Notes under the pieces: model-generated
What the model was told of the DNA's origin: nothing
Databases searched by the model: none
Seen by the model: the letters and a program-made list of their open reading frames with translations, nothing else
Program-made: the position numbers and the translations under genes
Assembly (NCBI RefSeq): GCF_000968685.2
Contig: NZ_LAKD02000058.1
Coordinates: forward strand, 1 to 64,000
Direction: 5' to 3'
Source of the DNA: Streptomyces antioxidans
GTDB lineage: Bacteria > Actinomycetota > Actinomycetes > Streptomycetales > Streptomycetaceae
Length of the DNA: 64,000 nt
Shown here: in pieces, positions 54,122 to 63,233 of the stretch
Layout of the letters: each line of letters opens with the position of its first letter
Numbering within the stretch: the first letter of the stretch is position 1

Positions 54122-55222
54122 ATGAACGCAACGATGCGTCGCGTCGCTCTCGCCGCTTCTGTCATGTCGATGACGGTCGCCCTCGCCGCCTGTGGCTCGG
54201 CGAAGGAGGCCAGCAACGACAGCAAGGACGACAAGAAGAAGACGGGTCCGCTCACGATCGGGCTGCTGCTGCCTGAGGATCAGACGGCCAGATACGAGAA
54301 CTTCGACCGGCCCTTCGTCACCAAGAAGATCAAGGCACTCTGTGCCGACTGCAAGATCCTTTACGTCAACGCCAAGTCGGACCCCTCGGTCCAGCAGCAG
54401 CAGGTCGACTCGATGATCACCAAGAAGGTCGACGCGATCATCCTTGACTCGGTGGACTCCAAGTCCATCGCCAGCTCGGTCAAGAAGGCCGACGAGGACG
54501 GCATCCCCGTCATCGCCTACGACCGGCTCGCCGAGGGCCCGGTCTCCGCGTACACCTCGTTCGACAACGAGACGGTCGGCAAGGTCCAGGGCAAGGCCCT
54601 GCTCAAGGCGCTGGGCGACAAGGCCAAGAGCGGCAAGATCGTCATGCTCAACGGCTGGGAGGCCGACCCCAACGCCGCCATGTTCAAGAAGGGCGCGCTG
54701 TCCGTCCTCAAGGGCAAGGTGGACATCGGCAAGTCCTACGACGTCGACCGCTGGCTGGCGGACAAGGCCAACGAGGCCATGACGGGTGCCATCTCCTCGC
54801 TCGGCAAGGACAACATCGTCGGCGTCTACTCGGCCAACGACAGCATGGCGGGCGGCGCGATCACCGCGCTCAAGAGCGGCGGCTTCAACCCGCTGCCCCC
54901 GGTCACCGGGCAGGACGCCGAGATCGAGGGTGTCCGCCGCGTCGTCACCGGCGAGCAGTACATGAGCGTGTACAAGTCCTACCTGGACGAGGCCACCGCC
55001 GCCGCCGAGATGGCCGTCGCGCTCGGCCGCGGCGAGAAGGTCAACGAGTCCAACACGGTCGACAGCCCGACCACCAAGGACATCCCGGCGACGCTGATCA
55101 CCCCGGTCTCGCTGACCAAGGAGAACATCAAGGACACCGTCGTCAAGGACGGCATCTACAAGATCGACCAGATCTGCACCGCCAAGCTCAAGGCGGCGTG
55201 CGCCGAGGCCGGTCTGAAGTAA
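54122..55222 (+). CDS. xylF: D-xylose-type sugar-binding lipoprotein XylF
   Basis: This 366-residue periplasmic-binding-protein-like lipoprotein has a signal peptide and lipobox (MTVALAAC) and the XylF/RbsB fold with GLLLPEDQTARYENFDRPF, QQQVDSMITKKVDAIILDSVD, GVYSANDSMAGGAI and VTGQDAEIEGVRRVV. GGGAGG precedes the ATG. It is the first gene of xylFGH, followed by two hairpins that would favour higher expression of the binding protein than of the membrane subunits. Confidence 0.94.
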   Translation: MNATMRRVALAASVMSMTVALAACGSAKEASNDSKDDKKKTGPLTIGLLLPEDQTARYENFDRPFVTKKIKALCADCKILYVNAKSDPSVQQQQVDSMITKKVDAIILDSVDSKSIASSVKKADEDGIPVIAYDRLAEGPVSAYTSFDNETVGKVQGKALLKALGDKAKSGKIVMLNGWEADPNAAMFKKGALSVLKGKVDIGKSYDVDRWLADKANEAMTGAISSLGKDNIVGVYSANDSMAGGAITALKSGGFNPLPPVTGQDAEIEGVRRVVTGEQYMSVYKSYLDEATAAAEMAVALGRGEKVNESNTVDSPTTKDIPATLITPVSLTKENIKDTVVKDGIYKIDQICTAKLKAACAEAGLK

Positions 55223-55268
55223 CGGCCGGTCGCCGGCGCACAGCCGGTCCCCGGCACACCTGGGAGCA

Positions 55269-55342
55269 GGGCCGTCCGCATCCGCGGACGGCCCGCCTCC
55301 CTGACTCACCCCCCAATCGAGGGGAGGGCGCGCTCTCCCCTC
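55269..55342 (+). terminator. Two attenuating hairpins between xylF and xylG
   Basis: The first has 11-bp arms (55269-55279 with 55284-55294) and the second 8-bp arms (55319-55326 with 55335-55342). Partial termination here is a common way to keep binding-protein mRNA in excess. Confidence 0.6.
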
Positions 55343-55378
55343 CGTCACTCAGCAGGGGCCACCCTGCCCGGAACGGAG

Positions 55379-56167
55379 ATGGCCATCGTGCCGAACGGAC
55401 CCGTGTTGGCGTTGCGCGGGATCTCCAAGCGGTTCGGCGCCGTCCAGGCGCTCACCGACATCCATCTGGAGGTCCACGCCGGTGAAGTCGTCGCCCTGGT
55501 GGGCGACAACGGGGCCGGCAAGTCGACCCTCGTCAAGAGCATTGCCGGAGTCGGCCCCGCCGACGAAGGCGTCATCGAGTGGCAGGGCAAGCCCGTCGAG
55601 GTCAGCCGGCCGCACGACGCCCAGGAGCTGGGCATCGCGACCGTGTACCAGGACCTCGCCCTCTGCGACAACATCGATGTCGTCGGCAATCTCTTCCTCG
55701 GCCGCGAGATCCTGCGCGCCGGGGTGCTCGACGAGGTCGAAATGGAGCGGCGCTCCCGTGAGTTGCTCCAGACCCTGTCGATCCGCATCCCCAGTGTGCG
55801 GATCCCGATCGCCTCGCTCTCGGGCGGCCAGCGGCAGACCGTCGCCATCGCCCGTTCGATGCTCGGCGAGCCCAAGCTGGTGATTCTGGACGAGCCGACC
55901 GCCGCCCTCGGCGTCGAGCAGACCGCACAGGTCCTTGACCTGGTCGAGCGGCTGCGCGACCGCGGCCTCGCCGTCATCCTCATCAGCCACAACATGGCCG
56001 ACGTCAAGGCCGTAGCGGACCGGGTCGCGGTGCTGCGGCTGGGCCGCAACAACGGCATCTTCGATGTGAAGGCCACCTCTCAGGAAGAGATCATTTCCGC
56101 CATCACCGGCGCCACGGACAACGCCGTGACCCGCCGCAAGGCGCGTAGCGGGGAGGTCGCGAAGTGA
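55379..56167 (+). CDS. xylG: Xylose ABC transporter ATPase XylG (single domain)
   Basis: This 262-residue ABC ATPase has Walker A GDNGAGKS (about 42-49), the signature LSGGQRQ, Walker B LVILDEPTAAL and the switch His in ISHNM. It has one nucleotide-binding domain, whereas E. coli XylG has two, so it acts as a homodimer. A GTG at 55388 with a better spaced GGAG is an alternative start. The stop overlaps xylH by 4 bp. Confidence 0.94.
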   Translation: MAIVPNGPVLALRGISKRFGAVQALTDIHLEVHAGEVVALVGDNGAGKSTLVKSIAGVGPADEGVIEWQGKPVEVSRPHDAQELGIATVYQDLALCDNIDVVGNLFLGREILRAGVLDEVEMERRSRELLQTLSIRIPSVRIPIASLSGGQRQTVAIARSMLGEPKLVILDEPTAALGVEQTAQVLDLVERLRDRGLAVILISHNMADVKAVADRVAVLRLGRNNGIFDVKATSQEEIISAITGATDNAVTRRKARSGEVAK

Positions 56168-57480
56168 CCACGAACGTCGACAAGACCAACGGCGGCCCGT
56201 CGAACGGCGCCAACAAGGCGGGCGGCCCGGCCGACGCCAACCCCGTCGCCAAGGACGCGGTCACCGTCGTCGACCCCCGGCTGCTGGTCCGTCAGGAGGG
56301 CTTCAAGGGCTATCTGACGGAGTTCGGCCGCAAGATGCGCAGCGGCGACCTGGGCGCGGTCCCGGTCATCGTCGGCATCGCCATCATCTGGGCGGTCTTC
56401 CAGGCGAAGGACAGCGCCTTCCTCTCGCCCAAGAACCTCTCCGACCTCTCCATCCTGCTCGGCGGCACCGGCATGATCTCGGTCGGGATCGTCTTCGTGC
56501 TGCTGCTCGGCGAGATCGACCTGTCCGTCGGCTCGCTCAGCGGTCTGGCCGCGGCGACCCTGGCGGTGCTGAACGTCAACCACGGGGTGCCCGAGGGGAT
56601 CGCGGTGCTCGCGGCACTCGCCAGCGGCGCGGTGCTCGGCGCGGTGCACGGCTTCTTCTTCGCCAAGATCGGCGTACCGGCCTTCGTGGTGACCCTGGCC
56701 GGTCTGCTGGCCTGGAACGGTCTGATGCTCCAGGTGCTCGGCACCACCGGCACCATCAGCATCGCCGACGACAGCTTCGTACGCGATCTCACCGCGCACT
56801 ACTTCAGCCAGCTCATCGCAGCGTACGGGGCGGCCACGGTGGCCACGGCGGGCTTCTTCCTCGCCCAGTTCCTGGACAGCAGGCGCCGTAAGGCGGTCGG
56901 GATACCCTCGCGGCCGCTGAGCGAGATCCTGGTCCGCACGGGTGTGCTCGCGGTGATCGTCTACGCCGCGGCCTGGCGGCTCAACGAGTACAAGGGCCTG
57001 CCCCTCGCGCTGGTGATCTTCGTGGCGGTCCTGGTGATCCTGGACTTCGTGGTCCGCCGCACCTCCTACGGGCGCAAGGTGATCGCCCTGGGCGGCAGCG
57101 TCGAGGCCGCCCGCCGCGCGGGCATCAACGTCGTCGCCATCCGGATCTCGGTCTACTCGCTGGCCGGGCTGATGGCCGCGAGCGGCGGCATCATGATCGC
57201 CTCCCGGATCGGCTCCGCCAGCCAGCAGGCCGGTACCGGCAACCTGCTGATGGAGGCCATCGCGGCCGCCGTCATCGGCGGCACCAGCCTCTTCGGCGGC
57301 CGGGGCTCGGTCTGGTCGGCGCTGCTCGGCATGCTGGTGATCGGCTCGATCTCGTCCGGGATGAACCTGCTGGGCGTCGCGAACTCCGTCCAGTACATGA
57401 TCACCGGTGGGGTGCTGCTGGCCGCCGTCGTCATCGACTCGGTGTCGCGCAGGACACAGCGGTCCGCGGGTCGCGGCTGA
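56164..57480 (+). CDS. xylH: Xylose ABC transporter permease XylH
   Basis: This 438-residue permease of the RbsC/XylH family has a hydrophilic N-terminus of about 65 residues, around ten hydrophobic helices and the family motif GEIDLSVGSLSGLAAA. YGRKVIALGGSVEAARRAGINV is the cytoplasmic coupling region, and GGTSLFGGRGSVWSALLG closes the fold. The GTG start overlaps xylG. A strong hairpin after the stop ends the operon. Confidence 0.94.
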   Translation: MTTNVDKTNGGPSNGANKAGGPADANPVAKDAVTVVDPRLLVRQEGFKGYLTEFGRKMRSGDLGAVPVIVGIAIIWAVFQAKDSAFLSPKNLSDLSILLGGTGMISVGIVFVLLLGEIDLSVGSLSGLAAATLAVLNVNHGVPEGIAVLAALASGAVLGAVHGFFFAKIGVPAFVVTLAGLLAWNGLMLQVLGTTGTISIADDSFVRDLTAHYFSQLIAAYGAATVATAGFFLAQFLDSRRRKAVGIPSRPLSEILVRTGVLAVIVYAAAWRLNEYKGLPLALVIFVAVLVILDFVVRRTSYGRKVIALGGSVEAARRAGINVVAIRISVYSLAGLMAASGGIMIASRIGSASQQAGTGNLLMEAIAAAVIGGTSLFGGRGSVWSALLGMLVIGSISSGMNLLGVANSVQYMITGGVLLAAVVIDSVSRRTQRSAGRG

Positions 57481-57504
57481 CCCCGGACGCCTCCTCCGTC
57501 CGTC

Positions 57505-57543
57505 CGGCTGCCCGGTGCCTTCACGGAAGGCACCGGGCAGCCG
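57505..57543 (+). terminator. Terminator of xylFGH
   Basis: Arms 57505-57522 and 57526-57543 form an 18-bp perfect stem with a 3-nt loop, 24 bp after the xylH stop. There is no U tract. Confidence 0.8.
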
Positions 57544-57661
57544 TCTCGGGAGCGCCCGCGTGATGGAGATCGCCTCGGGGGGAGGCAGCCGCCGGAGAGC
57601 GGAACATTAGACTCGGGCGGACGGCAAGCTCCATGGAGACGCTCGAAGCAAGGAGGCACGG

Positions 57662-59635
57662 GTGCTGCTGACCCGCATCACGGGACCGCGCGATCTGGAC
57701 CGGCTCACTCCGGAGGAGCTGGACCAGCTGGCCGCGGAGATCCGCACCTTCCTCGTCGACGCCGTCTCCAGGACCGGCGGCCATCTCGGCCCCAATCTCG
57801 GTGTGGTGGAGCTGACCATCGCCCTGCACCGGGTCTTCGACTCGCCCCGGGACAAGGTGCTGCTGGACACCGGCCACCAGTCCTACGTACACAAGCTGCT
57901 CACCGGCCGCCAGGACTTCTCCAAGCTCAAGACCAAGGGCGGTTTGTCCGGTTATCCCTCGCGGGCCGAGTCCGAGCACGACATCATCGAGAACAGCCAC
58001 GCCTCGACCGTCCTCGGCTGGGCCGAGGGCCTTGCCAAGGCCAATGAGCTGCTCGGCAAGCAGGACCGTGTGGTCGCCGTGATCGGCGACGGGGCGCTCA
58101 CCGGCGGTATGGCCTGGGAGGCGCTCAACAACATCGCCGCCGCCAAGAACCGCCCGCTGGTCATCGTCGTCAACGACAACGAGCGCTCCTACGGCCCGAC
58201 CATCGGCGGCCTGGCCGACCACCTCGCCACCCTCCGTACCACCGACGGCTATGAGCGCTTCCTGGCCCGCGGCAAGGACCTGCTGGAGCGCACCCCGGTC
58301 GTCGGCAGGCCGCTGTACGAAACGCTGCACGGGGCCAAGAAGGGGCTGAAGGACTTCATCACCCCGCAGGGCATGTTCGAGGACCTGGGGCTGAAGTACG
58401 TCGGCCCGATCGACGGCCATGACATCGAGGCGCTGGAGTCGGCGCTGCAGCGGGCGAAGCGTTTCGGCGGCCCGGTCATCGTGCACTGCCTCACCGAGAA
58501 GGGCCGTGGCTACCAGCCCGCGCTCCAGGACGAGGCGGACCGCTTCCACACCGTCGGCAAGATCCACCCGGACACCGGGCTGCCGATCTCGGCCTCCGGC
58601 GCCGACTGGACCTCGGTCTTCGGCGAGGAGATGGTCAAGCTCGGCGAGGAGCGCGAGGACATCGTCGCGATCACCGCGGCCATGCTGCACCCGGTGGGGC
58701 TCACCGAGTTCGCCAAGCGCTTCCCTGACCGGGTCTACGACGTGGGCATCGCCGAGCAGCACGCGGCCGTCTCGGCGGCGGGCCTGGCCACCGGCGGCGT
58801 CCACCCGGTCTTCGCGGTCTACGCCACCTTCCTCAACCGCGCCTTCGACCAGGTCCTGATGGATGTGGCGCTGCACAAGTGCGGAGTCACCTTCGTGCTG
58901 GACCGCGCCGGTATCACCGGCACCGACGGGGCCTCGCACAACGGCATGTGGGACCTGTCGCTGCTCCAGGTGGTCCCCGGTCTGCGGATCGCCGCCCCGC
59001 GCGACGCCGACCAGGTCCGCGCCCAGCTGCGCGAGGCCGTGGAGGTGGCGGACGCCCCGACCGTGGTGCGCTACTCCAAGGGCGCGGTGGGTCCGGCGCT
59101 CGCGGCCGTCGGCAGGGTCGGCGGCATGGACGTACTGCGGGAGCCCGCCGAGTCCGCGGGGGACGCCCCCGACGTACTGCTGGTCTCGGTCGGCGCGCTC
59201 GCCCCGATGTGTCTGGAGGTCGCCGACCTCCTGGACAAGCAGGGCATCACGACCACCGTGGTCGACCCCCGCTGGGTCAAGCCGGTGGACGAGGAACTGC
59301 CCGTGCTCGCCGACCTCCACCGCGTCGTGGTCGTCGTCGAGGACAACATCCGGGTCGGCGGTGTCGGCGCGGCCGTCGCCCAGGCGCTGCGCGACGGCGG
59401 CTTCGACATGCCGGTGCGCAACTTCGGGATCCCGCCGCGCTTCCTCGACCATGCCTCCCGTAAGGAGGTCATGGCGGAGATCGGGCTGACCGCGCCGGAC
59501 ATCGCCCGACAGGTCACCGGGCTGGTCTCCAGGCTCGACGGCCGCTACGGGAACGAGTCCGCGGACGCGGGCCCCCAGGGCGCCGGCGGCGCCGGTGTGA
59601 CCCGGCGGACGACGGCCGAGCCGGTGCGCGACTGA
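57662..59635 (+). CDS. dxs: 1-Deoxy-D-xylulose-5-phosphate synthase
   Basis: This 657-residue thiamine-diphosphate enzyme condenses pyruvate and glyceraldehyde 3-phosphate in the first step of the MEP isoprenoid pathway. TGHQSYVHKLLTGR, GDGALTGGMAWEALNN (ThDP/Mg site), YVGPIDGHD and GIAEQHAAVSAAGLA (catalytic Glu) are intact. The GTG start has AAGGAGG upstream. TAGACT at 57608-57613 could be its -10 box. The C-terminal 30 residues are low in complexity. A 19-nt tandem array and a hairpin follow the stop. Confidence 0.97.
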   Translation: MLLTRITGPRDLDRLTPEELDQLAAEIRTFLVDAVSRTGGHLGPNLGVVELTIALHRVFDSPRDKVLLDTGHQSYVHKLLTGRQDFSKLKTKGGLSGYPSRAESEHDIIENSHASTVLGWAEGLAKANELLGKQDRVVAVIGDGALTGGMAWEALNNIAAAKNRPLVIVVNDNERSYGPTIGGLADHLATLRTTDGYERFLARGKDLLERTPVVGRPLYETLHGAKKGLKDFITPQGMFEDLGLKYVGPIDGHDIEALESALQRAKRFGGPVIVHCLTEKGRGYQPALQDEADRFHTVGKIHPDTGLPISASGADWTSVFGEEMVKLGEEREDIVAITAAMLHPVGLTEFAKRFPDRVYDVGIAEQHAAVSAAGLATGGVHPVFAVYATFLNRAFDQVLMDVALHKCGVTFVLDRAGITGTDGASHNGMWDLSLLQVVPGLRIAAPRDADQVRAQLREAVEVADAPTVVRYSKGAVGPALAAVGRVGGMDVLREPAESAGDAPDVLLVSVGALAPMCLEVADLLDKQGITTTVVDPRWVKPVDEELPVLADLHRVVVVVEDNIRVGGVGAAVAQALRDGGFDMPVRNFGIPPRFLDHASRKEVMAEIGLTAPDIARQVTGLVSRLDGRYGNESADAGPQGAGGAGVTRRTTAEPVRD

Positions 59636-59640
59636 GCCAC

Positions 59641-59716
59641 CGCCCCTTTACGCCCGGGCCGCCCCTTGGTGCCTGGACCGCCCCTTTACGCCCGGGCAAG
59701 CCTCTTTGCACCTGGG
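59641..59716 (+). repeat. 19-nt tandem array after dxs
   Basis: Four 19-nt units (59641, 59660, 59679, 59698); units 1 and 3 are identical (CGCCCCTTTACGCCCGGGC), the others diverged. The array starts 5 bp after the stop codon. Confidence 0.8.
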
Positions 59717-59750
59717 CCGGCCGGAGCGCTTCGTGCTCCGACCGGCCCAG
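59712..59750 (+). terminator. Terminator of dxs
   Basis: Arms 59712-59727 and 59735-59750 pair with one mismatch around a 7-nt loop, about 80 bp after the dxs stop and immediately after the tandem array. Confidence 0.7.
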
Positions 59751-59868
59751 CGTCTGTCGTACCGCACGCCCCCATCGGGTGAATCGGGGACGGCCCCGAG
59801 CGTGCATACCTCGACGCCGATCGGTAACCAGAAGCATGAGCCGCACGGCAGGCGTGGAGGTGACACCG

Positions 59869-61395
59869 GTGAGCGAATCGGAACCAGGCGGAGGCACCGG
59901 AGGCAAAGTCCGGCCGCGCTACCTGCGGACGAAGAGCATCGAGCAGTCCATCCAGGACACCGAGGAGCCCGAACACACCCTCACCCGCTCCCTGTCCGTC
60001 CTGGACCTCACGGTCTTCGGCGTCGGCGTCATCATCGGCACCGGCATCTTCGTGCTCACCGGCTCGGTCGCCAAGGAGCAGGCGGGGCCCGCGACCGCGC
60101 TGTCCTTCGTGGCCGCCGGAGTGGCCTGCGCCCTGGCCGCGCTGTGCTACGCCGAGTTCGCCTCGACGGTTCCGGTCGCGGGGTCCGCGTACACCTTCTC
60201 GTACGCCTCACTGGGCGAGCTGCCCGCCTGGATCATCGGCTGGGACCTGGTGCTGGAGTTCGCGCTCGCCTGTGCCGTGGTCTCGGTGGGCTGGTCGGGG
60301 TACATCCGCTCGCTGCTGGACAACGCCGGATGGCACCTGCCCGACGCCCTGTCCGGGCCCGAGGCCGCGCACGGCTTCTCCTTCGACCTGCTGGCGTTCC
60401 TGCTGGTGCTGGTGATCACCGCGATCCTGGTCTGCGGGATGAAGCTGTCCGCGCGGGTCACCTCCGTGGTGGTCGCGATCAAGGTGGCCGTGGTGCTGCT
60501 CGTCATCATCGCGGGCGCCTTCTTCATCCACCCGGGGAACTACCACCCCTTCGTCCCCGAGGCCCAGGGCACGGTCTCCGGCTCGGGGCTGAAGGCGCCG
60601 CTGATCCAGCTGATGTTCGGTTACGAACCCACGACCTTCGGCGTCCAGGGGATCTTCACCGGCGCCGCCGTGGTCTTCTTCGCCTTCATCGGCTTCGACA
60701 TCGTGGCGACCGCGGCCGAGGAGACCCGGAACCCGCAGCGGGACATGCCCCGCGGCATCCTGGGCTCGCTGCTCATCTGTACGGTGCTGTACGTCGCGGT
60801 GTCCATCGTGGTCACCGGCATGCAGAAGTACACCAAGCTGTCGGTGGACGCGCCGCTCGCCGACGCCTTCAAGGCGACCGGCCATCCGTTCTACGCGGGC
60901 CTCATCAGCTTCGGCGCCGCCGTCGGGCTCACCACCGTGTCCATGATCCTGCTGCTCGGCCAGAGCCGGGTGTTCTTCGCGATGAGCCGGGACGGGCTGC
61001 TGCCCAGGGTCTTCTCCCGGGTGCATCCGCGCTTCGGCACGCCGTACCGCTCGACGGTCGTGCTGGGCGTGGTCATCGCGGTGGTCGCCGGGTTCACCTC
61101 CATCTCCGAGCTGGCGGCGCTGGTGAACATCGGCACGCTCTTCGCCTTCGTCGTGGTCGCCCTGGGCGTCATCATCCTCCGCCGCACCCGCCCCGATCTG
61201 CCCCGCGCCTTCCGCACCCCCTGGGTGCCGGTGCTGCCGGTCCTGTCGGTGGCCGCGTCGCTGTGGCTGATGCTCAATCTGCCCGCGGAGACATGGGTGC
61301 GGTTCGGGGTGTGGATGGCCATCGGCCTCCTCGTCTACGCCTTCTACGGGCGCCGCCACAGCCGGGTGAGCGAGGCGGGAACGCGCACGGGGTAG
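59869..61395 (+). CDS. APC-superfamily amino-acid permease (cationic amino acid transporter type)
   Basis: This 508-residue integral membrane protein has a cytoplasmic N-terminus of about 40 residues (RTKSIEQSIQDTEEPEHTLTRSL) and 12 or more helices. LTVFGVGVIIGTGIFVLTG is the helix-1 substrate-binding motif of APC transporters, FAFIGFDIVATAAEETRNPQRDMPRG the conserved helix-6/loop, and GTLFAFVVVALGVIILRRTRPDLPRAF the CAT-family C-terminal part. GTG 59869 is chosen because GGAGG lies exactly 8 nt upstream; an ATG at 59836 would add 11 residues. Arginine, lysine or branched amino acids are possible substrates. Confidence 0.9.
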   Translation: MSESEPGGGTGGKVRPRYLRTKSIEQSIQDTEEPEHTLTRSLSVLDLTVFGVGVIIGTGIFVLTGSVAKEQAGPATALSFVAAGVACALAALCYAEFASTVPVAGSAYTFSYASLGELPAWIIGWDLVLEFALACAVVSVGWSGYIRSLLDNAGWHLPDALSGPEAAHGFSFDLLAFLLVLVITAILVCGMKLSARVTSVVVAIKVAVVLLVIIAGAFFIHPGNYHPFVPEAQGTVSGSGLKAPLIQLMFGYEPTTFGVQGIFTGAAVVFFAFIGFDIVATAAEETRNPQRDMPRGILGSLLICTVLYVAVSIVVTGMQKYTKLSVDAPLADAFKATGHPFYAGLISFGAAVGLTTVSMILLLGQSRVFFAMSRDGLLPRVFSRVHPRFGTPYRSTVVLGVVIAVVAGFTSISELAALVNIGTLFAFVVVALGVIILRRTRPDLPRAFRTPWVPVLPVLSVAASLWLMLNLPAETWVRFGVWMAIGLLVYAFYGRRHSRVSEAGTRTG

Positions 61396-61435
61396 GCGGC
61401 GGGTGCGCCCGGGGGATCTTCCCTCTCCCCGCCCC

Positions 61436-61461
61436 TTCCCGAACCTGGGGCTCCGCCCCAG
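61436..61461. repeat. Dispersed 26-nt hairpin element, copy 2
   Basis: One mismatch to 4721-4746. It lies between the convergent permease and PIN/NYN-like genes and may act as their terminator. Confidence 0.6.
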
Positions 61462-61534
61462 CCGCCAGCCCCGCCGCAGCCGACGTACTCAGCGCCCTGC
61501 CACGGCGAGCTGATCCCGGCGACCGTCGGACCGT

Positions 61535-61945
61535 CTAGGGCGCCGAGCCGTTCGGGCGGACCGAACGGGGGCCCACCGTCTCCGCGCCCAGCGCCGCCAC
61601 CCGCGCCCGCAGCCCCTGGTCCGCCGTCACCACCAGGCAGGGGCGGCCCTGCTCACGGGCCGCCACCACGGCCACGATGTGGTCGTCGCCGCTGCCCGGC
61701 GCGCTCTCCACCCGTACGCCCGCCACCGGCTCGACGCCCCGCGCCGCGCCCTCGACCACCATCACGATGTCCACCGGAGGCTCCGTGGCCCAGCCGGGCA
61801 CGCCCGGGCGGCCGGGGAGCCCGGCCCCGGCGAGGACGGCCAGCCGGTCGCGGAGGCGTTCGGCGGCGCCGCGCCGGTCACGCCACCAGCCATCCGGAAC
61901 CGAACCGACCACATTGGCGGCGTCCACGACCACAACCCCATCCAT
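61535..61945 (-). CDS. PIN/NYN-like small protein (often annotated NTP pyrophosphohydrolase)
   Basis: This 136-residue protein starts GVVVVDAANVVGSVPDGWWRDRRGA and contains SAPGSGDDHIVAVV and CLVVTADQGLRARVAALGAE. The three acidic patches (VDAANV, GDDHI, TADQGL) match the metal-binding pattern of PIN/NYN-type nucleases (YacP-like) rather than a Nudix or MazG box. It is divergent from the propeller protein gene with 70 bp between starts. RNA cleavage is a reasonable but unproven role. Confidence 0.75.
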   Translation of the reverse strand: MDGVVVVDAANVVGSVPDGWWRDRRGAAERLRDRLAVLAGAGLPGRPGVPGWATEPPVDIVMVVEGAARGVEPVAGVRVESAPGSGDDHIVAVVAAREQGRPCLVVTADQGLRARVAALGAETVGPRSVRPNGSAP

Positions 61946-62015
61946 AGTTCAGGCAAATTACTATGGACATCGTTCGATCAGGTGGAAGGGCTCCGGGAAG
62001 GGTTGGCAGCGGGCC

Positions 62016-63071
62016 ATGGCGTTGCGGTTGCTCCGCGGCAAGGACGGCAGGCTCACGGCCTACGCACCGGTGACGGGCGGTGTCGCCCGCTGGACCGAGG
62101 ACCGCCCCGGAGGGGCGGAGTGGTCGGGGCCGTGGCTGATCGAGGTGTCCGGCCGCCTGGCCGGGCTGACCGTCGTTCAGAGCCCCGAGGGGTATGCGCA
62201 CCTGGTGGGCCTTCGGCGCCGGCCGGGCGGCGACGGGGAACCGGCGCGCGTGGACGTCGTCCACGCCACCCAGTTCCAGTCCGGCCGCCCGCTGACCGCG
62301 TGGCACTCGCTGGGCACCCCGCATCCGAAGGACGCCCGCAAGGCCGAGCGCACCGGACCCCCGGCCGCCGCGGTGGACTCCTCCGGCGCCCTCCGCGTCT
62401 TCGTACGCAACGCCGGGGGCGGGGTGAGCGCGCGGCGGCAGGACCCCAAGGGCGCCTGGGAGCGCTGGACCGACTGGAAGGGCATGCACGTCCTGGGCTC
62501 CATGTCGGCGGCCTCGACCGCCGACGGCCGGCTCGAACTGCTCGCACCGGCCGGGAAGGGCGCCGCCCTGCGCTGGTTCCAGCCCAAGCCCGGCGCCGCC
62601 CCCAAGCAGGGCGAGGACGTCCCCGCCGACGCCCGGCCGGATTCGGCGTCCACGGTGGAGAGCAGCCCCGGCACCCTCACCCACTACTGGCGGGACGCCC
62701 GCAGCGGTGAGCTCATGGCCTGGCGGCCGGACGCCCCGGCCCCCGCACCGCTGGGCGGGGCCACCGGCACCGGCCCGGTCGCCGCGGTGCGCGCCCTGGT
62801 GGACGGTCACGACTGCACCGTCCTCGCCCACCAGGACCCCGCGGTCGGCGGGCTCGCCGTCGCCGCCCACCCCTGCGAGGACGAGGCGGCGGGGGTGTGG
62901 TGGACGCCGTCGGGTGAACAGGGCGCCCACACCCCGGCGCTGGCGCTGGACGCCCAGGGCCGGGTGGTGCTGGCCGCGCTGGCGCTGGAGGGAAAGCTCC
63001 TGGTAGCCCGTCAGAAGACCGACGAACGCGGGCTGGCACTCGGGGCATGGACCCGCGTGGGAAGCGCCTGA
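62016..63071 (+). CDS. Beta-propeller protein related to the PLL/sialidase-like lectin fold
   Basis: This 351-residue protein has blade-like repeats of about 45-50 residues with G.L.VFVRNAGGGVSARRQDP.G.W..W patterns, the same style as the C-terminal module of the GH27 enzyme in this window. No signal peptide is evident with the chosen ATG (62016), so it would be cytoplasmic or exported by another route. It carries no catalytic domain. The longer upstream frame runs back through the divergent gene. Function unknown; a sugar- or glycan-binding role is inferred from fold only. Confidence 0.65.
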   Translation: MALRLLRGKDGRLTAYAPVTGGVARWTEDRPGGAEWSGPWLIEVSGRLAGLTVVQSPEGYAHLVGLRRRPGGDGEPARVDVVHATQFQSGRPLTAWHSLGTPHPKDARKAERTGPPAAAVDSSGALRVFVRNAGGGVSARRQDPKGAWERWTDWKGMHVLGSMSAASTADGRLELLAPAGKGAALRWFQPKPGAAPKQGEDVPADARPDSASTVESSPGTLTHYWRDARSGELMAWRPDAPAPAPLGGATGTGPVAAVRALVDGHDCTVLAHQDPAVGGLAVAAHPCEDEAAGVWWTPSGEQGAHTPALALDAQGRVVLAALALEGKLLVARQKTDERGLALGAWTRVGSA

Positions 63072-63169
63072 GCGGCGCCACAGCCCGGCTGAGGGCCAAC
63101 CCAGCGCGGCGGGCCCGCCCCGGACAGCACGGACGAGCCCTCGGAAGCACCGGGCAAGCCACGGAACGG

Positions 63170-63207
63170 CCGGGTGCCGGACGGGACTTTGCCCGTCCGG
63201 CACCCGG
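63170..63207. terminator. Bidirectional terminator between the propeller gene and the 3-hydroxyacyl-CoA dehydrogenase gene
   Basis: A 16-bp perfect stem (63170-63185 with 63192-63207) with the loop ACTTTG lies between the two convergent genes. Confidence 0.8.
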
Positions 63208-63233
63208 GGACGCCACGCACCGCCGACCCGGCG